DNA from: a virus
IMG/VR virus record: IMGVR_UViG_3300021963_000132
Location: 1-62,418 of that record
Reading direction: 5' to 3' (one strand)
DNA length: 62,418 nucleotides
Shown: piece by piece, positions 18,101 through 27,300 of the stretch
Position numbering within the stretch: position 1 is the stretch's first letter
Layout: each line of letters begins with the position of its first letter
The notes under the pieces: generated by a model
What the model was told of the DNA's origin: nothing
Seen by the model: the letters and a program-made list of their open reading frames with translations, nothing else
Databases searched by the model: none
Translations under genes and position numbers: made by a program

Positions 18101-18329
18101 TTCTATCTTCATTTCGGGGTGGTGGGCTCCACAGAAATCGGTGAAACTTTGAAAATTTGAATTCTTTTATATCTGCAGTTGTGGTAATAAATTGCATAAA
18201 AGGCAGATACTCAATGGCGTCAGACCTAGAGACAAGGGCGCCATCTAATTTTTGTTCTCCATACGGTGTTAGTAAATAAAATAATTTTCTATCATTGTAG
18301 GAGCCAACCAATATTGCGCGAGTTTTCAT
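15159..18329 (-). CDS. Large polyvalent protein E (1,056 aa) with HEMTH zincin metallopeptidase domain
   Basis: The chosen ATG at 18329 overlaps the upstream TGA by one base (TGATG); a GTG at 18332 is the alternative. Near the N terminus is the Asp-rich tag in a variant form: D166, D168 and D170 in a DGDGDGFVNDG loop, then LPTMRPFVPGF and the linker SMRSIRTAR. HEMTH at 545-549, in the context TGIHEMTHALHFL, is a zincin zinc-binding motif. A downstream acidic ligand should complete it but I cannot fix it by eye. The rest is helical and unassigned. Compared with the giants it has few MRSxR linkers. Peptidase activity on host or virion proteins is inferred. Confidence 0.87.
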   Translation of the reverse strand: MKTRAILVGSYNDRKLFYLLTPYGEQKLDGALVSRSDAIEYLPFMQFITTTADIKEFKFSKFHRFLWSPPPRNEDRNRWSRMFLSKTQPIDDELLVGAKVVTELVPGKKSKKSAEERAYAFRRKMINPSSPHLDGTQLRRSFIEPLRSATGAKALGPSLSVNRSVDGDGDGFVNDGLPTMRPFVPGFDFVLDESGKPQSMRSIRTARADTVKERSISGKTMLERVQDIKDHVAVRHNGGKSLKTKADAQRVLTKIIPGFGRTDRGRSYIDFLDEMRPDDELHPWQEAYISQFVFMLEDEPLRNTVRWKISRLDSSAADSGVNGQTSAPQRTAKWEPVDESLLLRGSGPRMRPRKMYEQPGIEIEYSHDDNFANRVGWGWILRQDKKNFNVLSAAISKQMQVDTVKLVNLRDVAEIAPLALGMRRETLDAISQLVASFSFFQDELVSVAVNANPQLLKVIERNLPFILETVDSINRVDANLLGISLEDVQQEMLGGTLNDMRYFLDNLSMATTMLTTQGRYKQTIDAVNGVVEKWSPINQTFTGIHEMTHALHFLRMQDKLRQRAAQLRSDYLSNLSKQFAQEGKTLPDKETLEKQLPVESFYLDVYKESLQSFAQNDPDGFRRRLLYWASSQNDVLHRTEYEPDGVTPRPGIDALLPFYLGQFAQTSNLISNYDSVGGAQLGRLLGLPFPISRQEASELDKDISRILNKAIYFGNQPVRMNASIARVLNEISQTTGNARLGVANKTGDVLTPYHLFSMLSPDLLQWEASSHRNDFRGVMLGTGSNFPSAFVLDTLGFPDIKISGSGEIAGLTAEEARPIADALLGVGPMMDRIHTSISSLAGGSVSNFDRIRAATENNNLIKPNEVLLPRAFRRFGINTFEDFESADMDTLIAATNAAIDEVGNNQIQRAKIPNAFGKLTDTTGLIFEMLPTSILELAPFSDAEKEQLREISGRVGLPAAPGAILRNDSPGYSSYQATLVSQQTLLSSDGFSLAEFAAETGLSEMLGIPLAQVAKGGGFTRPLTNEEMQLVYRYMLWIFGGSFPGDKLARFDEVPL

Positions 18330-21300
18330 CACAGCACCATCTTGTTCTGTGTTTGTGGTAACTCTATTCTATATAAAATCTGCTCATTCCCTGATTTGCG
18401 ACTCGTCGGTTTCTTCGGCCCAAGTCGCTTGGCTAGCGAACGGAGCCATTTAGCCTGTTGTTTGGAGATGTATCCCTCATCGAGTGCGTAGCCAATAGCC
18501 CATGACGACCAACCCTCACGAATGCTCTTGCGGAGTTTGCTCATCACCCCAGAAACCCCACCCTTTTTCCATGAAGACACTAAGTCACTGGTCAATTTCT
18601 CTGTATCTATTTGTTTTGCTACGCCACGGGCAACATTGGAGGCTGCGTCCAAGACTTCCTCGGATGTGTAGCGTCTCCCCGTGCGCTGGCTTCGCATTGT
18701 GGTCGGGGTTTCGGCTCTTCTCCTGATGACATCGCGAGCAGCCGAAATTCCAGCATTTCTTTTTTGACGACGAGCCTCTGCTCGTTCATATAGGAGTTCG
18801 CCTATTTGTTCATCAGTTTTTCGGCGCTTTTCGTCAAGTTCATCAAGGCGTTTCCGAATTTGTTCTTTCTTCTCGCTAGAAAGTGACGTCCACTCCTCTG
18901 GGGTCGGCCCAAAAGTCATCAGTGCGTCGAATGCCTCCTGAGAACCCAGTTCTGCGACTATTTCTGCTTCTACCGCTTCCACCTCGGCATCAAGTTCTTC
19001 ATATGCATTGCCTACAATTCTATTTAATTCTGCTAGTTCCTTCGGATTCGCTCCAGCGATTATTCTTTGCGACTCTTGTTGAATTAAACTTGCGTCTTCT
19101 TCGGCCACGAATGGTTTTGGATTGATGCCATGCCTAGATAGGGCTGGATATTCATCGCTGAACGACCTCCGCTCGCGTAGTGAACGATTTCTTGAGGCAA
19201 CCGAGCCCGCCACCGCCATCCGGTCTGTAACTGTCTCCATGTCCGCACTTCCACGAGATGAGCGCATGCTGGGTGGGGCGCTAGTACCGTCCGCACCGGC
19301 AGTGGGGGTTTTGCCCGCCGCACCACCCCTCCGCGTGCGCTCAATGAAGCGGAAACCTTCTGCAACAGTTTCCGGCGAAGTTGCCTCAACGGCCCCAACC
19401 GGCACGTATGTACCTGCCTTCGACACTGCCGCAATTCGCTCATCAGCGTTCGCGTCATGGTCCTCCAGCATGAGGGTGAATTCATCGGCACTCATTGGCG
19501 CAACTTCTGGACTGAACTTGTAGAAGTCCTCCTCTCCCAACTTTGCCTCCTTGATTCCGACGTGGTCTTGGAATGCTTTGGACATAGTCAAAGAGGCAAT
19601 AATACTGTCTTGGATTTCTTCAGTATGAACAGTTAGTTGTTCATCTTCTGGAAGTGTCAAGTTGGCAGATTTTATTGCTGCCCAGCGATGGTGACCATCC
19701 ACCACATAACCATCCTTTGAGGAGATGATACTTCCATCCATCCACCAAGGGAATGCTGTTTTTGGCTTGCCATTATCATCAAGGATTCGATTTCCATTTC
19801 TGTCAAATAGTGGAATCTCTTCTTTAAGTTCAAAGTTCAGCCATTGCTCGCGAAGTTTCTTAAACTCCTCACTGCCGCGTTTAACTCCGCGACTTTCAGC
19901 CCAAGACACAAATGATTCGTAATTGTCCTCAATGCTAATTACCATTCCGGCTACTTTTTCCGCCTGAATCTGCGACTGTGAGGCGGTAAGTTCCTCAACG
20001 GAAATATTGCGACGAGATACAACAGCATCTCCATCTAGTCCTTTTGCTTTCCATCTCTTATTGAGGTGTTCAATCAGGCGTGGCACAAAGTCCACCTCTG
20101 TGTCGTTCCAGTCCACTAATGAGTAAAATTCTTCTTTTTCTTCATCGCTAAGTGTTCCGGCGACAAACTTACCCTTTTTGTTTGTCTTGGCATGCTTGGC
20201 CTTGAGTTCTTCAAAACGAGCCATTTCCTCTGGCGTTAGTTCAATTTTTTGACCCTCAGGGGTGCGCTTTCCTGGTTTCCATTTTGTATCTACAAGACCA
20301 GCCTTTGCTGCGCGTGCGCCATTGGTGTCGTCTCCCTTGAGGCGCCCAGAAACCTGTGGCATCTTCATTCTCTTTGTACCAATATTTTTAGCACAGAATA
20401 TATTTGTTCCAGAGATGTACATTTTGCACGAGTCAATGGTGTATTGAGCACGCTCTTTTTCTGTCATATCAGGCACACTTTTAAGATAGGTATTAAGTTC
20501 TTGTTGTAATATTTCGTTGGCTTTTTTGCTTTGTTTAGCACGTGCTTTGCTGCCCAGGTCCACATTGTAGCCAAGAGCCATGAGTGCTGCTGCGGTAGAA
20601 ATATCATCAACCCTATATACCGGCTGACCATCGGCAACAGAGACAGTGCCAGTCCGCCTAAGCCCTAATTTTTGTAGTTCATTATCGGACTTATCGTGTA
20701 GGCCGCCTTCACCCATTTCGCGAATCTTTTTGAATGCTTTGACAGATTCAGGGTCGGGCTTGGGTTCGGGTGCTTCAGCACGCTGTGACCGCATGCTGCG
20801 AGGACGCGAGGTTGCGTCAGTGACATCCGGCGCGCCACGTCCACGAACATCGCGGGAGATAGGTGAACCTGAACTTTCGTAGAATCGCATGCCCTCGGCC
20901 AGCGACTCTTCGCGTCCCTCGGCACGCTCAATAGCACCCTTGGGGGCATAAAGACCACGTTTTTTAAGTTCGGCCACCGTGTTTGGCAGGTCATCCGTAT
21001 ATTTGGTGAGCACGGAGCCCAATTCATCTGGGGTTATTGATGGAATATCGGCATTGGGAACAAAGTATTCCTCTTCTCCCAATTTGGCTTTCTTGATTCC
21101 CACATGCTCCATCATTGCCTTGGCGGTATTAAGCGCTTCAAAGATGTTGAGGTCAACCTCTCGCGTATTAATCGTTAATTGTTCTTCTGGTGGAAGACCC
21201 TCGTTGACAATACGAATTGCCGCCCATCGGTGATGGCCATCCACAACATAGCCATCTCGTGCTGTAATAATTGACCCCTTGGCCCACCACGCTTCGGCAA

Positions 21301-24300
21301 ACTTTGGTTTTCCAGTTTTTTTATCAATCTTCTGCACACCGTTTTCATCCAAAAGCGGAATTTGTCCATCAAGTTCGCCCTTAAGGAACTTTGACCGCAT
21401 CTCCATGAATTCTGGAGAACCTCGCTTGATTCCCTGCGACTCAGCAAAAGTTACAAACGAGTTGTAGTTCTCTAGTACGCCATTGGTCATTTTCCCGACT
21501 TTGTCTGCTTGTAGTTCAATTTGTGATGCCGTATAGTTCGACGGGTTAACACCGTCAATTTGGGTAACAATGTCCTCGCGCCCGTAGGCTTCGCGCATTT
21601 GGTCTATCCACTCATCAACGAAGTCAACCTCTGTGTCATTCCAATCAACGAGTTCGTAGAAGCGTGCAGTTTCTTCTGGCGAAAGTGGATTTGCTATTTC
21701 CTTGCCCTTGGCTGGATGGCGGGCTTTGAGGGCCTCAAACTCGGCCATCTCCTCTGGGGTAAGTTCGACCTTTGTTCCATCCGGATTTCTCTTACCCGCT
21801 TCCCACTTGGTCTTGACGAGCCCAGCCTTTGCAGCCCGCGCAGCAAGCGTGTCATCGCCCTGCATGCGCCCACTAACCTGAGGCATCTCTAGGCGCTCAG
21901 TACCAATGCTCTCGCTGCAGAAAAAGTTCGTTCCGCCGATGTACATGCGACAGCCGTTGATTTGATATGAGGCACGCTCTTTGGGGCTAAGGTCGTCGCG
22001 TAGTTTTAGATACTCGTTTAGGTCTTCCTGGAGCGTTTCAGCGGCTCGTTGTGTTTCTATTGCCCGGGCCCCATCACCCAATTCTACGTTATAGCCAAGA
22101 GCGAGCAAGGCTGCGGCAGTCTCATTGTCACTGACTTGATAAACAGGTAGCCCATCATCAATACCGACGTTGTCTGTTCTGGTCAAGCCGAGTTCTGCCA
22201 AATCGTCATCACTGGCATTATGCAGACCGCCTGGCCCCTTGCGCTGGACCTCGTCAAATACCTCACCTATACGACGTTGGCGTTTTGCAATTGGGGTAGT
22301 TGAGCGAACTCCACCATCGGCTCCAGTTATTTCGCGTGTTGACGTGCGGCCCAATAGTGGACCATCGGATGGCTTGGCAGATTGAGCATCTAGGTCATCG
22401 GAAACACGGCGAGCCATCACATTCCCACGCCTGCCAAGTTCATCCAAATCTGCCAATTCGTCATCACTCAATACAACATCTGTGAATTCTGAAGAAACTC
22501 GCGCAGACCGAAGTCCAACCTCCCTGCGCCGTTCCATTTCTGGCGTACGGAGAGTTGACTCGTCAGCATGCTCGCCGCCAGTAGTAACACGCCCCCTTGC
22601 ACTTGACTTGGCAAACATTACGGCGTCCGAAATAAAAACTGGGTCCCTGGTCCCATCACTGTCATCCTTATGCGTGCGTTCAATAAGCAAAACATACTTT
22701 GGGTCAACTCCAGAATATGTTTCAGTGACTCCGTTTTTCCATGTAACGATAAGTTCGCGATTATCGTCGTCCCATGTAATGGCGTCAATCAGTTGTGAAC
22801 GCCTGGTATCAATTCGTGTTTTCCCACCTTTGCCGACACGGGAAAGTTCACGTTCTATGTCGGAAGGGTTGTCGGCAAAATCAATAACCCAATCTGGTAT
22901 TTCTTCCTCAGGTATATCATCCCCCGTCGTCGGGGTGTTGTCTCCGCCCCTACCGACATCGGGGGTTCGTCTGCGACGTTCAATTTCGTCTCTTGCAAGA
23001 GGCAGTTTCCCAGTTCGCATATACTCGGCCCGAAGGGGTTCATCGTTATATGTTCCCCCTTTGCTGCCCCTCATGGTCAGTGACCTAATGTTTTCGGTGT
23101 TCATGTCGTAGCGCAAGCGTTTGAAAAGTAGTTCTTCATTCGGCTCACCTGACACAGCACCGGTAATCGCAGTAAGGGCATTTATGTCATGGAGTGCTAT
23201 TCCGTGTGGATTTGTAACTATTAAAGTTGCTGAATCACCAAAATCTTTTTTATGTTGTTCAACTGCTCGTTTTGCTGTCTTGTGTTGACGCAACAATAAA
23301 AATGCATTTTTAAATCTGGCTGCTGGGTGATTATCTGGAAGTGTTCCATCCAGCAACCCGTCTATTGTGGAATCTAAGTCTCCGGTAATGCCCGAATCCA
23401 TCAGGAGTTGTTTTATTTTTTCCCGACCACCAATTTCTTCTGCTGTCAATTTTTCTAATTCAAGGCTATTAATTGGAATCTTTGCGGTGGCGACATCGTC
23501 GGTGGTCACCTGGCCACCGATAACGGCCTGATGTGTGGCGGGTGTTTTTGCACTTCGCATGGAACGCATGCCGCTACGGCCAGAGCCAAGACCTGTTAGT
23601 TTTTCGCTTGATGTCGCTTCGGCAACCTCTATCAACTCTTCCAATGATTCAAGTTCGGTTGCTCCATGTTGTTGACTGGCAAGGTGTGCTGCAGCAACCT
23701 CGTCCCTATCGGTTGACAGAAGTGGTGTTGGTTGGCGTTTGCCGTCAAGTATATCGCCGCGTGTATAGGCAGTACGTTTTGCTGTCTCTGGCGAAAGAAC
23801 CAATTCAATGACTTTACCGCCGCGTTTATGTTGGGCGTATTGGTCCATGTCATCGGTACCAGAAAAAAACTCTGCGCTTCTACCTATGAAGCCTTCGCCC
23901 GGAAGCGAATCAAGGTATTCCTGAGTTTGCTGCTCGTTGGTTTGGTGAGACAGGTATCCAAAGTGCGAGCGCTCGGAGTCCGGTAGTTTCCCCGATACGC
24001 CATTGGCATCCTCAAATGCCCGCTGTAGAGAGGAGCCAATACTGTCTGGCCGCTTCTCTGCCGGAGAGGGTAGTTTCCCGCTTACTACAAAATCTGCGTA
24101 TTCGTCCTCTGTGAGGGAAATACGTGGCCTATCGTCGAAACGTTCATGGAATCTGAATACCGTATTATTGATTTCATCAATGGCATTATCAGAAAATAAA
24201 ACTTCCATTGTTGACGAACTTATGGAGTCTAGGAGTTCGTAATATTCCTCTGGCAAATCGCCTGCATCATATTTGTTTCGTAGTTCTTCTAGTCTCCCCA

Positions 24301-27300
24301 GGGCCGTCTCGCGCTGTGCTCTTCCCTGTCTTATGCGTTCCGCCCTTCTTCTCTGGGCATCCAGCATATCGAGGCTTCTTGAACCCAAATCAGGAGTGGT
24401 CCCAAAGTAATCACTCCCACTCTCTGCCATTGTCTCGTGTACTGCCTTGACTTTTTTGTTATTCCGCGTTGACACCGCAGCATCGGCACTTCTTCCACGG
24501 ACAGAGCGCGATGACACGGGAATCTTTCCACGTTCTTCTACGAGTGTGTCGCGCAGAATTCGTTTTTCTTCCGCTGCTGCGGAGCCCATGGGAGCGTCAA
24601 TCGCTTCAACTTTGTCAATCAAATCTGTGAGTATCTCATCTTTTGATTTTTGTTTTGATGGCGTCAGAATTGGTGTGCCATCAGGCATTTCGCCCGTTAC
24701 CTCAAGTGAGCCTGGTGGCATGAGAACGCCATCCGTTGCACCGTCATGACCATTCTTTGTGTGCATCGCACGAGTGCCTTTGGGGGCAACAATAACAACG
24801 CGCTGCGACATTTCGGGGGATGTCAATTTTAGTGAATCGCCAGCATCCGAGTCAACGAGCAGGCCACGCACGGGAGATGAGTGCTCGATGACGCTTCCAA
24901 CCGTTAGGGGCTCATCCAATTCAATTGCTGAAACAATTGTCATCTCGTCTTCGACAACAGAACTTTCAAGACCATCCAATGTTGGGAATATCTTGTCGCG
25001 CATCTGGTTCTCCAGCAGGGCGTCAACACTTTCCTGGTCTGGCGTACTCATTGTCCCAGCGCCCTCGCGAAGTGATTCGCGCGCACGTGCCGAGCGGTCA
25101 ACGGATGCACGAATTTCCGTCACATCATCAGCAAGTAACCCAGATGCGGTTTGCCATTCTCTACTGAGTTCAATGGGCTGGTCTGCTTCAGCGATGGCTT
25201 TATGCTGCGGCCCATTGCGCTCTGCTATTTCGTCTATCTTGCGACGCCCAACAAGGTCTGGGGCACTGGAAAGCGTTGCTGATGCAAGTTCCTCGCTAGT
25301 TGGTTCATATTCTGGGGAACGACGCTTCTTCTTATCGCCCTTGTCTGGGGCATTCTCCTTGTTACGTACTTTCCCGGGGACATATTGCCTATTGGATGAA
25401 TCAAAGCCATCTCGTCCTGTTGTGAGGTCGCCGGTATGGTCGGCGATTTCGCGCTGCCAGTGGGCAAGTTCATCATCATCAACTTCGGTAATGTCGTCAT
25501 AGCCACGAGCGCGCCTCTTATTTAGTGCACTCTGGCGAAGACCTTTTTGGTTTGGCCGGAGACTAGAGTCAGCGCGACGCATGTATTTGCCCGGCTGTGG
25601 GTTGTAGCCCTTAGCGTTATAGTCCGCAACCTTGTCGTCGGACATCTTTGAACGCGTAGTGTTTTGGTCAAGAATTTGACGCATTCCCTTAATGGCAAGC
25701 CACATGCGAGCCTGTTCATCTGCGGTAAGCGGTTCTGTCGCCGACTTGTCACGTAGGCGCTGGTACTCCGCTTCTAATTTTTCGTAGCGTGCATCCAGTT
25801 GCTCTGGGCTCATCTTCCAATATGCATCAGTTTTATGGCGTATGCCACTCAATGGGTCATTGGGGTCCGGTCCGCCCTCTTCTGGTCCTAGGCCGAATGC
25901 AGCGTCAATAAACTGACGAATTTCGTCGTCATTTTGTTCAAGTGGAATACTCGAGGAGTCTTCTGGATGCCACTGTGTTTCGTTGTCCATCCAGATGTGA
26001 CCAGCCAAGTCACCAAAACCAACAGGAACCTCTTTGGGTTTTCCAGTTTCATCTACATCTGGAGTTGGTGGGGCTGAGGGGGTTGGCACTCCGGGTGGGT
26101 CGGCTTGAGGCGGGTCAACCTCTATGTCTGGTGAACCCCTGGGGGGTATTGGAGCATCAGGGTCGCCGAATCCTGGAGGGACATTGCCCGGTATGTCGCT
26201 GGGGCGCCTATACGTCTGACTCTCTGGCAACATCCATTTAATGCTGGTTCTTACCTCTTCTCCAGCAAGTAATCCCATTTCCCACTGTGCGTATATTTCT
26301 GTGCTTCCCTCCATGAGGGCTTTACGCAACTCTTTGGCTGCTTCTTCAGGTTTGCCTGCCTCGAGGAGACGTTCCGCGTTTCTTAATTTATCTTGATAGT
26401 ACTTGCCAGCAAATATATTAGTAAGACTTCCCTCGAGCGTATACGCACCTCCAGGCGGAAAGTCATAGGCGTTGGGGGAATTCATGAATTCACTGAGTAC
26501 CGCATGCATCCACTCGTCGTTAGTCCATGTCTCTGGGGGACTTTCTAGAACTCTTCCGCTCGGCAAGACAATACGCCCATCTCGCTCATATATATCCAAA
26601 ATCTTTTGCTGAGTAGCGTTATATTGAAGTGCATGTCCAAGTTCGTGGTACGCGATATGTCGAGCCTTCCCCCTGATGCCATCAATACCAAGTGCTGCCT
26701 GGAGTCTTGCTGAACTCACTTCGTTGGCATAACCAACTGATTCTGCGAATACCATCGCGTTACTAATTTCTTCGGCAACTCGCAGCATCTCGGCCAAGCG
26801 TTGTGGTTCGCTAAAACTTTCATCTGGTACTACATACCATCCACCCTTGCCATCCTCTGCTACGCGCTTGGCGCCGCTAGGTCCAAGTAGGTGGGTCAGT
26901 GCTAGCCCAACAGAGTTGAATTTAACAGTGGTAGAAAGCCGTCCATCAATAAGTGTTGCAGGACTTGTCGCACCTTCGATTTCGGCAAATTCCGCAATAC
27001 TTTCGCCGGGTCCTAGTTCATTACCTACCGTAAGCGCTGTAATATTGCCTAGTGTTTTGGCTGCATCCGGATAATCCCTACTCCATACGGCAACCGTAGA
27101 CAGAGATTCCCTTTGTGCCAAATGGTGTCGCCTCCTTACGTCATCTAGTACAGTTTGTCGTTGTTCGGGCGTAAGGCTACTTAGAAATTCCGGGTCAATA
27201 TGACTCTCTAGTACTTTGCGAATTTCTGCGTCATAAACAGCAGAGGCTGTTTTCATATTTTCCCTGAATGACTTCGTGTCATCCCACCGCATACTGCACC

